A program made the translations under genes and the position numbers. The notes beneath the pieces were generated by a model that worked only from the letters and a program-made list of their open reading frames with translations, was not told the DNA's origin and made no database searches. Shown here one piece after another: positions 11,724 through 22,989 of a DNA stretch of 64,000 nt (position 1 is its first letter; each line of letters opens with the position of its first letter). Source of the stretch: Azadirachta indica (lineage: Eukaryota; Streptophyta; Magnoliopsida; Sapindales; Meliaceae); assembly GCA_022749755.1 (NCBI GenBank), contig CM040451.1, positions 4,788,871-4,852,870 of the forward strand, given 5' to 3'.

Positions 11724-13430
11724 CATGACAGCTTCTACCACCTCACCAAGATAAAAAAAAAAAAAAAAAGAAAGAAAAATCAGTTTTTCATAACAAGTAA
11801 TCTGATCAAAAACTTAAAAAAAAGCCGCTTACTGCTTTAAGGATTTAACTCTTGTCTCATGGCACAAAATTTATCAAAAAGTTCTCTGCAATATAGAAAT
11901 TGATGGAAAAAATTTGAAAAAATTGTAGGTGCAAAAAAATAAGATTATGCCCTTAAATATAATATCGTGGTGCAAAATTAATAGATTGTTTTTTGGCCTC
12001 CTTACCAAATTCAATGATTTTCATTCTATAAAAGTGCACTTATGATATAGATTCTTAAAACAATTATATAATATAATATTTTCTCATAAAATTAATTTTA
12101 GGAAAATGATAAGAGATGTGAGGAGTTACTTTGTCATGTTTTCAAGTTACAGAATTTAAATGGGCTTGCTTAAAAACTGGGCTGTGTCTTGACGCAACGA
12201 AAAAGTGAATTCACCATCTCCATCATTGCAAAATCAATCAAGCAAATTATGCAATTAAAACTAAAAACAATTTAGAAACAATATTTCACAATTGAAAACA
12301 TGTACGTTGGACTAATAATGATAATGTAATTACTCTCTTCCAGCTCACGGAATGGAAGACGAGTCATGACCTACCTTCTAGGAAATATCAAAAGACAGGC
12401 TTTTAAAATTCTTTCTTCCATTTTTTTCAAAAAAAAAATCGAAATTAAATTTGTTGGTTTTTGAAACATTCAAAATTTAATTGAAATCAAACTAATTACG
12501 ATGACCTCCTCATATTTTCAAAATTTATAATTTTTTTTTCTCTGGTTTTTCAATGATTTATTAGTACATGTATTAAATTGACTAGTTATGGTTAAAAATC
12601 TGATAGTATGCGAAGGTCAATGATATTAATGTCTCCGAATGCAGTACTTTCATTTAGAATTAGTTCCACTGCTACCTTGTATCTATTCCACAAATTTGAC
12701 CGACATCTTCTCTCCTTAATTTTCTTTTCAATCATTTTCTTTTTCTGTTTCGAAGACTCTTCTCCGTGCTCATTGAGAAACATGAACGGGTAATTGACTT
12801 GACTTCACGATGCTTGTTGCGGGAAATTAACACATATTTTTCTTAAAAGTTTAAAAAATTCACACATAAATAAAAGATTTAAAAAAATTTACATGTATCT
12901 CCCCTAAATCATTAATTGACAATTTATTTTTATTAAAAAAAATTAAAAGTCTTTGAAATTTAACTGCACGTAAGAAAACAAAAATGAGAAATTAAATAAT
13001 TTTAAAAATATTAAAAATTAAATTTTAAATTATTTATTCAAATTTTTACAAGATTTTGAATTATTTATCTAAATTTTTTACAATATTTGAATTATTTTGA
13101 ATTATGTATAATTAAAAAATATAAATAAAATAATAAAATTAAAAATAGAAAATGAATAAATTTATAATATTTTAATAATTATTCATAATATCAATATGCT
13201 ATAAAATAATAATAATAATATTTATTTAATTAATATATTTTACATAAATATATTATATTGAATCAAATTTTAGAGATTTGTTATTTATTTTTCTTAAATA
13301 ACAATTATTGTTTGGGAATAATTTTTATTTTATAGTTATTTCTAAAATTACCGAAACTAAAAACAGAATTAGACCAAATCTTAGAGATTAAAAGAGATTT
13401 TATTAAGAAAAGAAAAAATTATCATGTGTT
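11724..13430. other. AT-rich intergenic sequence
   Basis: No gene. A stretch at 12820-12920 resembles the terminal repeat of the element at 48061-48777 (acacatat, ttcacaca, tctcccct), so a truncated relative may end here, but no second end or target duplication was found. A poly(A) run lies at 11753-11769 just after the CRK pseudogene. Confidence 0.4.
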
Positions 13431-13485
13431 TGAAGAAAATTATTGTTTTATCAAAATGTTTATAAATTTAATGGTTACTAATAGT

Positions 13486-13740
13486 TCAAGTGAAGTATGT
13501 GAAGTGGCAGATTCTTATTCAAGAAATGAAGTAATTCAATGCATCCATGTGGGGTTATTATATATCGAGAAAAATCCAGCTGAGAGACCTTCAATGGGTA
13601 TAGCAGTTCAAATGCTTAATAACTACTCTGTTACTCTTGCATCACCTTAACAACCAGCATTTTTCTTTGGTCCCAAATCGAGAGGAACGTGTCCACAGAA
13701 AAATCTCTGAGTAAGTCAAAGCCAACCTCTGTTGATGAAG
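13486..13740 (+). pseudogene. CRK last-exon fragment
   Basis: Encodes the end of a CRK kinase domain: SYSRNEVIQCIHVGLL, then AERPSMG. It is close to the last exon of the intact gene (SYSRNEVIQCIHVGLLCVQE). It has an in-frame TAA where the intact gene has Ser-Pro-Gln-Gln, and further shifts after that. Nothing CRK-like precedes it. Its 3' flank (13750-14095) matches the flank after CRK pseudogene 6 (43620-43930) and resumes at 16233 after the LTR element, so this is the relic of a whole deleted CRK copy. Confidence 0.8.
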
Positions 13741-14095
13741 CATTAATTACTGTAAGTATAACGAAAGAGATGTCTGTCAAACAAGTATTTGTCGATAAAT
13801 CGTGAACCTTTAATGAAATTTTCTCGTTTAATCTGTTGGAGTCACTTCCAAACTATAAGAAACCTCGGGCTTATACTTGTAGCATCTTGTATATGCTCTA
13901 GCATTGGTGAGTGGCTAGGCCGCCCCGACTGAAGTGGTTCATGGCAAGCAATGATTTGAAGATAAGATGTGCTTCAACTTTGATGGCCAAATGTACGAGG
14001 CATTGTACTTTCTCAAGTTTTATATGTTTTAAATGTATCGTTGCAATTTCCAACTAATCCTATTTTCTCCAAATGCGCGAAAGAGACGAGATGAG

Positions 14096-14740
14096 TGTTG
14101 GAATTTTAAGTTATGTCCAAAATTCTCTATAACAAAAATATTAAATAAGTAATGAGTGAAAATATAAATAGAGAAAAACATTAATCACAAAACACATATT
14201 TACGCGAAACATTCTTATATAGAAGAAAAACTACTATGGTTAAGAATGAGAGCAAAAAAAATTTACTAAATACAAAATTGGTACAATCTTCACATCTCGT
14301 ACCCTTATTACTCCCAATTTCAAATACATTTTATCACCTTTTCACTCACAAAAATTTGTGTACTCCAAATATTAGTATTTCATCTTAATAGTTCTCTCAC
14401 GTTTGCATTAAGAGTTTAATACTAAATCTCAATAGCCCTCATTCCCAATAGACATAATGCATTTTCAAAAATCTGATATATTTTAGGTTATAAAACAAAT
14501 GAACTCAATCTCCCTATATAGTAAATAATAACCTTTTTTTTTTAAGAATAATATTTCTTTTTTCTTGTACAATTTGAATTTCATATCAACTAAGTTAAAT
14601 CCTATGAGAATTTTATCTTATCCCTATAAGATAAAATTCTCCTTTATAAAATAAGAAAATACTAAGAAAAATGTAAATTAACACTCACTCTTAATTTTAA
14701 AATTTATATTCTTTCTGAAAACAAGGTTATATATCTAACA
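14096..14740 (-). repeat. LTR (3' in element orientation)
   Basis: TG...CA-type ends (TGTTGGAATT ... ATATCTAACA). It shares the 'aaatagagaaaaa', 'ttacg' and 'tttcac/cttttc' blocks with the partner at 15664-16232. Confidence 0.6.
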
Positions 14741-15663
14741 ATCTCTAGGTTGACGAGTTTTTCAACTTAGCAATGAACTATAATGAAATTAACCTTCATT
14801 ATTGTTGCATCCAGGCAGCCATATCGTCTCCATCTTCTTTGAAATACTCCACCAAGCCTCACTCTTATATAAGGCTTACAAAAAACGCTCCATCTACAGC
14901 TTAAATATTGTTGAAAATCCTCGCAACGCCATTATCCTCACCACAAGGAGTCATTACCACTTAAAATCAAATTCTAAAATTTTCTTTCAGCATTCGTTGA
15001 TCATCATGTTGAAAAATTACCCAATCCCATATATTTGGCTTTACAATGAGTCTTTAACTATTGACATAAATTTCGCCACACACTTCGAACAAATATGAAA
15101 CCATGCCTTGTATATATATAAAAATAATGTGGACCCGCTAGCAGTAACTTATCTTCTTCGATGATAATTTATCGACATGTCATGAGGATATTTCCATCTA
15201 TCTCAGATGAGATCACCGTCACCCATGGAGAAGAGAGACACACCACCAATAATATCTTTAGTATGTACATTTACTAATTCGAAGCCACTTGTTGAACCTA
15301 CTTTATTCTTTTTTTGCAATCCTCTTTAGGGTGCGTTGATTACTTGTGCTTTGGGTTTTATTTACTCTTTAATAACTTGTGTAGCTTAGATTAGATTAAT
15401 ATTTCATTGACTTATCTTTTTCACAAGCCAAAATTAATTTTGGCATAAACGTTTTTCACGTCAAACTTCACTAAGTTTAAAATTCTTCTTGTTGGCAGAT
15501 TTGTTTCAATGTAAAACCTTACTCTGATACCACTTGTGAAAAATATAAATTCATTTAAAATTCTTTAAGATGACAAATATGTAATAAAAAAATATAAATA
15601 GAAGTTTAAAATTCTACTTGTTGGCATATTTATTTCAACGTAGAACCTTACACTAATACCACT

Positions 15664-16232
15664 TGTTGGAAATTTAAATCCATCTAAAATTCTTTAGAGT
15701 TGCAAATATGTAATAAAAAAATATAAATAGAGAAAAATGCCTAATACACAACACAAGTATTTACGTAAAAAATTTTATATCAATGCAAAATCGTTAACAC
15801 AAAGAATTAATAAGAAAAAAAAAAATTTACCATGCGAAAAAATTGTTATAACCTTCTCTTCTATAATTTTTCTCATTCTCCGTACTTTAATTACACTTAA
15901 TCTCAAATAGATTTCACCTTTCCCTGGCAAGAATTTGTCTACATTAAATATTTGTATTTTATCTTAATAGACCTCATATGTACATTTAAATATTAAATAC
16001 TGAATCTTAATAATTCTCATTCCTACTAAAAATAAGATATTTTTAAAGATTTTAGGTTTTTTAGCTTATATAACAAGTAAATCTAACGTCCCTATATATA
16101 ACGTATAATAATTTATTTCTTCTACTAATAATAGCTTTCTTAATTATAGAATTTGAATTTCACCCGAAGTCTTACAAAATTTCACCTTATCTATATAATA
16201 ACAGATCTCTTGAAATAAAGAAAATACTAACA
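15664..16232 (-). repeat. LTR (5' in element orientation)
   Basis: Begins TGTTGGAAATTT next to the primer-binding site and ends near AATACTAACA. Diverged from its partner by many substitutions and indels, so the insertion is old. Confidence 0.6.
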
Positions 16233-16774
16233 AGAAATATTCATATATAGTCCAAGCAGATGCCATTATGTGAAATTAGAGGGAGAAGATGAATGATTTC
16301 ATCTTGTAATTGAAGCAACGTGAAGACCAGCTCTATAAAAAATAATACATATCAGATAAAGCGACTATCGTTGGTTTAGCATATATTACTGATCAGGTCA
16401 ACATCATTTTATAATTATCTAAACTACTCCCGTAAACAAGGGAATCTTCGGCAACGGCAGATAAAGCAGAGAATACATTATAAAACAGAATTGACAATCT
16501 ACAACAATAATTGGCATGACAAGAAAGCTGGAATTTGATAATTAAGATTAGCAGATCATGAATAAGATATCTTAGAGAGCAGAATTACTTGAATCAAAAT
16601 CCAGCGATGAATCAAAAACTCCGCATATAGCGATAATCTTCAACTCCTCTCTCCATCAAGGTCTTTTTCCGTTTTCGCACAATTTGAATTTATGAAGACA
16701 GACAATACAAAGTCGGTAGTTAAATGAAATGGGGCACAGATGGGAAATCCACTGGGGCAATTTAAGTTATTGAA
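16233..16774. other. Displaced CRK 3' flank
   Basis: Matches sequence downstream of CRK pseudogene 6 (about 44100-44460) and, inverted, 31500-31680 beside the intact CRK. It is the second half of the flank that starts at 13750, separated from it by the LTR element. No gene. Confidence 0.6.
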
Positions 16775-18534
16775 CTATCTTGAGTCAATCTCAGCAATAT
16801 CTGTAAGTTGAGCATAGCTGTTTGTAGATAGATCGTGTACTATCGTGGATTCTGAATAATCCCTGTCCATGTTAATGCGTGTAACTATTGCCGTTTGTGA
16901 GGTTGTTGGCAAGGAGATAGTACTGCTGCTATTAAGCACGAAAATCACCGGAGCGATTGTTGGTCTATTTGCTGCACTTACTTGAACACACAGTAATCCA
17001 ATCTGAATATATCTTATTAACTCTTCTGTGGAAGTAGAGGCGCTCCTCAATACTGGATATATAATGTTTATAACTGTCTCTTCTTGCCAGTTATTCCATG
17101 CCGGCAAATTTTGAACAGTGTGCATACATTTCGTACGTTAGGGTAGTATATATATAGTACCAAGTGAAAATATATAAAAAATACGTGTATGTAGTATTTT
17201 GCTTACGTAATAGGTGAGAAGGTTCTGTATATCCTCTCCATTAGAAAATCTGGTGTTCATTCGACCACTGACAAATTTCCAGAGCTAACACACCAAAGCT
17301 AAAAACATCTTACTTAACCGGTAATTGTCCGCGCATTACACACTCCGGAGCCATATACCCACTGAAAATACTAGTTTAGTCAATTCAAGGCCTATCTATA
17401 TTGAGAAATGAATTTGGCTTTATAAAAATATGTTTTCTTTTTAGTGTTTCTGACATTTATAGCTTGTGGTAGATCTTAAGATTGTCCTTGTTTTGTTCTG
17501 CTTTACCAATGTTATGATGAAACTCTGATTAGCTAGTTGACTATCCTGTATACTCACAAGGTTCCCGCGATTCTAGTTCTACGGCTTGAGTTTGATCCGG
17601 TTCAAACAATCTAGCCATTCCGAAATCAGAAAGCTTCGGAATCATGTCTGCACCTAAGAGAATATTACTTGCTTTAAGGTCACAATGAATGATCCGCAAT
17701 CTAGATTCTTCTTGAAGATAAAGAATCCTGGGAGCTATACTCTTTATGATTTCGTAAAGCATTTGCCAATCAAGAATTGAACTCTTTTCTTGATTTGTAA
17801 GTTTATAAATTATAGATCACTAGCTAGAAAACATTTGTGATTTAAAACAAGTAATTACGGGAAAGTTTCTTGCCCTTTCTTATTTTCTTAGACTATTGGA
17901 ATCTAAGAAATTGCACGTAAGAATTGTCTTTTCTTTTGGAAAATAAGTAAGTAAATAAATAAAGAAGAGAAAGAAAAAGATTGCAACCAAATATGTAGTT
18001 ATCTAAACTTGAATTATGAGAAGACTTTCAGGTCCTTCCAAACAGAATCCTAAAAGCCTAACCAAATTCCTATGCTGAAATCAAAATCACCTCATTCTTA
18101 AATTCCATGTCTCCTTGTGCCGAATTTTTAGACAGTCTCATCACTGCTATTTCCTGCCCATCAGCAAATGTACGCTGAAAATCAATTTAAAAAAGGCACT
18201 TTCACTTCCTTTTTAAGGTATTCTAAATTTACAGTCTAAAATCATTTTCCCGTGCTTAATTACCTTGTAAACCCGAATCCACCTTGTCCAAGCTTATTAT
18301 CAATGGAAAAGTTATTTGTTGCATCTCTGATGGTGTTGAAGTCGAATTGCAAGCATTCCGCAGCATCTTAACAATTGCTAAGAACAAGTTAGAACTACAT
18401 TAGCAAAATTGATGAATTATATTTATTAATTCTAGGAAACACATAAGAAGGGGAAGGATGGCTGTAAAATATTTTTTGCTAAGTGGAAACCATGATCTAT
18501 TAGCAACAGTAACCCTTGCTTGTAATTTTATAGT

Positions 18535-19737
18535 TGTTGAAAAAAATAAAATTATATTAAATCTCTCTTAAATTATAAACTAAGTACACAAACATGCATT
18601 TAAATATATAGGCTAAAATAATAAAGTAATATAAATTAGAAATTCTTATTAACTTAGAAATCCTTATAAACTTAAAAACCCTTAATAAAGTAAGAAAAGA
18701 TTAATAACAAGTTTAATTTTAATTCTAACATTCCCTTCAAACTTAAAATGGTAGAATAATCTTGAATTTGGAAGGTAATGTGATTAAAAAAAAATCCCAA
18801 AACATTGAAAAATAGGAGAAAATTATTTGTGTCTTCAAGAGACGATTTTGTGCCTTTTAAGAAATGAGAAATAATTTATTATACCTTATTTTAAGCAGGA
18901 GAAATACTTAATTATATCGTTTTTTAGGTGAGAAATATTAATTGTGCCTTTTTATAAGCGAGAAATATTGAATGTACTTTTTATTTATGTGAGAAATATT
19001 GGCTATCTTTTTTTAGACGAAAAATACTAATTGTTTTTTTTTAAGTAAAAAATATTAATAATGCCTTATTATAGGCGAAAAATATTGATAGTACTTTTTT
19101 ATAGGTGAATAGTACTGATTATATCTTTCTATAGGTAAAGAATATTAATAATGTCTTTCCATAAGCGATGAGCGCCTTCTATACATAAGTAATAGTGAAC
19201 AAGCGAGCAATTATATCAAGAATAAAGGATTTGTGAACAGTATTCTACTATAGCCCTTTGAAAAATCCTCTAAACAATACTCGTCAACAGGACTTGTAGT
19301 ATGGTCTAAACAATATTTGTATTAAGGTTCCTAAACTTTTCAAAACTTTTCTCTTTGTTTTTTTTAAGGTTTCTTTTTTTTTTTTTACTCCTTTTTTTTT
19401 AAAAAAAAACTAAATCATGTTTAATAATCACCTTATTAGGTAGCACATCATTGTTATAAAAAATTTTCAATATGACTCTCAAATCTAAGATCAAACTCAC
19501 TCTGATACCTTATTAAAAAAAATAAAATTATGTTAAATCTTTCTTAAATTATAAATTAAGTATATAAACATATGTTTATGTAGGTTGAAATAATAAAACA
19601 ATATAAATTATGAATCCTTATTAACTTAAAAATGCTCATAAACTTAGGAACCTTTAATAAAATAGGAAAAGATTAAATTTAAGAATCCTTAACAAATTAA
19701 GAAAAGATTAATAATAAGTTTAATTTTAATTTTAACA
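18535..19737 (-). mobile_element. TRIM-like miniature LTR retrotransposon, 1.2 kb
   Basis: LTRs are 18535-18730 and about 19512-19737; in the minus orientation they begin TGTTAGAATT or TGTTAAAATT, and the downstream one (18535-18730) ends TCAACA. Minus-strand PBS: GGTATCAGAGTG just inside the right LTR (19499-19509). Polypurine tract GAAGGGAA just before the left LTR (18731-18738). No coding capacity. The paralogous intron in CRK pseudogene 3 (about 23240-23275) is uninterrupted. Flanking ACTAT on one side and a decayed CCAT on the other suggest a degraded 5-bp target duplication. Confidence 0.8.
18866..19170. repeat. Minisatellite of about 30 bp inside the TRIM
   Basis: About ten degenerate units follow the pattern GYGARAAATATT (A/G)-rich, then CTTTTTATAG, for example starting at GCGAGAAATATTG, GTGAGAAATATTGG and GCGAAAAATATTG. 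It occupies most of the TRIM interior. Unit lengths are 27-31 bp. Confidence 0.75.
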
Positions 19738-20849
19738 ATGGAAAAGTAATAATTAAACTAGGAAAAAAATTAGTATGTAGTCAATTCTTTTCCTTCCTTA
19801 CTTCTTGCCTTCTTTTTCTTCCTTCTGTTAAAAAAGACATAAGTAGTGAAGGCAGTAATTGCCACGAAGATAACTGCAGCAACAATAATGATTACAACAA
19901 TTCCAGCTGCAATGCCTCCATTGTCTGCATAAACGAAAACGAAAAATGTGCGCATAAAGTACCTAGTTAGAACGAGCTGAATTTGAATTATACTATTAGT
20001 TGCATATCTCACTAGGGTGCTTTCCCTTTGAAAGTTTGTCATTGATGAGCATGATAATATACCTTTGGAAATTATCCTAGAACGAGAAGGTAGAGCAGGA
20101 GATGGACACAGTCTCATTATAGAAGCTGTGTAAACACCAGTGAAAATTACAATTAGGTATCAGTACGTATCCTCCTTCCTTCTCATGACAGGAAGTTAAA
20201 TAGGCAGCAATCGATTGATGTAAACAAACTTCAAAGTCACATTGGGAAATATCTGGAGTACACTGCATCAATGCGTATATCCGTGTAAGTTTGTTAAATC
20301 TTCCTCTTCTGTTGCAAACTTAGGCCTACAAGAACCTATAGAGGCCCTTCTGATTGTTTGTTCCATCAAGTGCTCCCAGATCATATCAAACTGCGTTAAA
20401 TTTGATGTGATGTTATCAGCATCAGTTGAAAGAATGGCCGGATCGAGCTCCAATATTCCAAAAAAGGAGCGGTCTGCGTAGTGCACAAGGCAGAAAGGAC
20501 CTAATTCGGTTCCCCCTCCCCAGAAATATGCTTCTTTCTGATTAGGACACTTGGTCATAATATCTTGTGCAGTGGCATTGACAGAATCCGCACAGGATTC
20601 TGAAGCGTCCCCTCTGCGAAGCGCAAGAGCATAAACTTTGTCAGGGTCTTGGCTAAATGTTGCAGTGGTGAAACCCCCGTTTGCTGATGCATTTGAAGCA
20701 AGAGATAAGAGAATGAATTTGCAGTTACTTACATAGGTACTATTAGTCGTAAAGCATCCTGTGCTGTAACAGTACTCCAGCTGGGCAATTGTAACAAAAA
20801 TGCTTATACGTATACAAAAGAGGAAACCCAGCAATTTTGAATAATCCAT

Positions 20850-21675
20850 TACTGCTGTACTGCTTCTGCATTATTTGCATATCGCTTATAAGTAATTGAA
20901 GGTGAAAAATTCAAAATTTTGCGGAATTGAAAAGTAAATTAGTCTGAAGGGCGTTTGATTTTCTGTTCTTTGTGTGATTATTCTTTTATGATTTTCTCTA
21001 ACGGCCAATTATACATTCCTTGATGAAAATGTACATTATGGAGAAAATATAAATTAATGACATCATGATTCATGAACAACGCAATTCATTGAATGAAGAA
21101 ATAATAAAACATAAATCCTGAGATGAGTAATCTTCTTGCAATATTTTTGCGGCATAAAGGAATTTTTTATTTAAATGGAATGGAAAGTCAAATTCCCAAA
21201 GATTGTTCGAATTATCGCCAATGTTTTCCTTATTATGTAAACCTAGATTATAAAGTAATGCAATAGCAGACTAGATAATCTAATTATTTTTTAAAAAATA
21301 AAAAGTAATAAGTACAAGCAAAGTACATTAGAGAGTCAAAAGTTGGAGCTAGAAAATGTTTTTGATGAGTTGTGAGAGAGGAATACAAAAAACCTTGAGC
21401 CTTCATGATGGTCTTTGAAGCTAGAGAATGTTTCGGTTATTTTTAACTGATTACTTTGAATTATCTTGTATTATATTGAGATACAAGAAATATACTAATA
21501 CTACACTGCAATACAAAAAGATGTAAAATATATCACCGAGCTACAAATTAATGGCAGACGTCTATAAAAAATTAACAGTTGAAGGGTAAAATCATCTTTT
21601 TACTAGACAAAATTAAAACAGGTTTTTAGTCAATCTAGTGCACAGATGAAGACAAAAGGAAGGTATTAAAAAATT
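20850..21675. other. Upstream region of CRK pseudogene 2
   Basis: AT-rich, with no gene or clear repeat found. It would hold the promoter of pseudogene 2. No well-placed TATA or W-box cluster comparable with that of the intact CRK was identified. Confidence 0.4.
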
Positions 21676-21897
21676 TCAACACTCACCTAAAATTTCGAAT
21701 GCTTGGACGACAGCATAGTGACAAAGACAAACAAGCTTTCTATACAAAAGACCTGTCATTTTCAAGGCAAAAAAAATCCTCCAAGCTCTTTGAAACTCCA
21801 TTGTTCTCGACAACTTTCGGTATTTATCAGCCTGTTTGCTTGCATTGTATTTTGTAGTTGAAGAAAACAGATGATTCGTTGGCTCAACTACCGTCAA
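21676..21897 (-). other. Exon-like open frame, unrecognised
   Basis: A 73-codon open frame, less AT-rich than the surroundings, that ends at a good donor (GGTGAGTG) after Phe-Glu-Ile-Leu. It contains FQRAWRIFFALKMTG and CLCHYAVVQAFEI. No family is recognised and no partner exon was found downstream on the minus strand. It may be a relic exon. Confidence 0.25.
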
Positions 21898-22305
21898 TGA
21901 GTTGCAAAGGTTAAAATAACCTTATTGATAACTGCTCATGCATGATTATTGCAAATTAATGGATTCTTTTTTCTCATGCATCTACTTATCTTATTGGCAT
22001 TTTTATAGGTGCAATGGCATCAAGTAGCTCACAACATACATCTTACTCAGCTTCTATATAGGTGGAATGGTATTTTGAAGGAAATAGTGGCATTTTGAAG
22101 AAAATAGTAACATTTTGAAGTTCAGTTATTGGTATAGCTACTTTTTAGTACTGTGAAATTTTCTTTTGCAAGGGTTATTATATTACAAACACTATAGCTG
22201 CTTTTTGTACTTATGTTATTATAAGGGTTTTCAACTTAGTTAATACAGCTAACTATTATTTTGTGACTTGAATTCTTTATTATATCATTTCATAGTTGTA
22301 TTGCA

Positions 22306-22672
22306 TTACATTTTCATCATTATAAGTATAGACGTTCCAAATAACAATGAAATAATCCTTGTCAATTTCCTTTCAATCCTATACAGCCTATAACTTACAT
22401 TCTGAGCATCTTCATTATCCAGTATTCTAGGTTCAGATTGTTAGCTATCATCATCATGCATATTACAAACTTCAATGTCATTAGGGCTCCATCATTCCTA
22501 ACAAGTACATTTCTTCTTCCTACATGTCCAAAATAGTCTATTAGGATTTCTTTGTTGTCCTTGAAATTACTCTCACAACTTGCATTCCACACTTAAAATA
22601 GTTAGGCTTACATGTCACATATTCAACATTTTCATCTTCACTATGTTGTCTTGTATTTGAGTGTTGAGACAT
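22306..22672 (-). pseudogene. GRF-type zinc-finger membrane protein relic
   Basis: From the ATG at 22672-22670 the minus strand reads MSQHSNTRQ, then KCGMQVVRVISRTT. After a 1-bp insertion near 22546, the next frame gives NPNRLFWTCRKKKCTC and a Trp a few codons on, the GRF zinc-finger pattern (Zf-GRF) of many small plant proteins. Further on the same frame has a charged segment (YRIERKL) and a hydrophobic end (IISLLFGTSILIM), as in GRF proteins with a C-terminal helix. Defects: the frameshift, first zinc Cys changed to Phe, TAG and TGA inside the finger, and one more stop before the tail. GRF-plus-helix proteins are often copied in plant genomes, so this may be a transposed relic. Confidence 0.65.
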
Positions 22673-22989
22673 TGTTGATGAAGTTGCTGAAATTGGTAAA
22701 GAAATGTAATAAAGTATTTTCTGTTATGATGATGGTTGCTAAAGTTGAAATTCTGGAAGCTATTGACATGTTGGATTTTGTTTGGGAATTAAGGTTAAAA
22801 GAGGAATATAGCTTGTTGGTGTACTGAAAGCTAAAGTGAAGAAATATGAGAAGAAGGGCATGGTTTTTAAAGTGAGAAGAATGTTTGGGTAGCCATTGCA
22901 ATCTTCAACGATTATTTTTTAATTTTTCATAAAGAATAGGAGTATAAATGTCAATTTATGCCTCTTATGTTTTTTGTAATTATTGCGTA

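Larger units (their letters stand above)
14096..16232 (-). mobile_element. Non-autonomous LTR retrotransposon (minus orientation)
   Basis: Two related terminal repeats are seen, 14096-14740 and about 15664-16232, both beginning TGTTGGAA and ending CTAACA on the plus strand. Reading on the minus strand, the 5' LTR is followed by a primer-binding site like AAGTGGTATTAG (initiator Met tRNA type). A 130-bp tandem duplication (15472 and 15602) has doubled this LTR edge and primer site. The internal 0.9 kb has no gag or pol. The target was the 3' flank of the CRK relic at 13.5 kb; about 200 bp of it is missing across the insertion, and no clean 5-bp duplication is seen. Confidence 0.65.
16775..20849 (-). 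pseudogene. CRK-type receptor kinase pseudogene 2
   Basis: All parts of a CRK are present. Signal peptide and DUF26 region: 20849-20077. Membrane exon with helix and basic RRKKKK: about 19926-19780. Glycine-loop exon: about 18370-18264. Invariant-Lys exon: 18176-18000. Catalytic exon: 17770-17541. Then 17370-17217 and the last exon 17125-16775. Defects: a 1-bp loss near 20273 shifts frame between the two DUF26 domains; the first DUF26 has lost two conserved Cys (LALRRGD, CADSV); the GxGxxG exon has a small deletion before TVYK; deletions remove AKLQ and part of the YEF segment; HRD is HCD; stops lie at 17300-17370. A miniature LTR element sits in the intron after the membrane exon. It is the inverted partner of pseudogene 3. 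Confidence 0.85.

Noticed and set aside
14802..15098. 98-codon open frame in the LTR element as a gene
   Set aside because: No domain, no gag or pol similarity, and not conserved in the second copy of the element.
14096..16232. Clean 5-bp target duplication for the LTR element
   Set aside because: ATGAG on the left and AGAAA on the right do not match, and about 200 bp of the expected flank is missing.
18866..19170. CRISPR-like array (about 30-bp repeats)
   Set aside because: Units are contiguous and degenerate with no spacers, inside a plant LTR element.
22612..22827. Plus-strand open frame opposite the GRF relic
   Set aside because: It partly overlaps the minus-strand reading with recognisable GRF text; the plus frame has no family resemblance.
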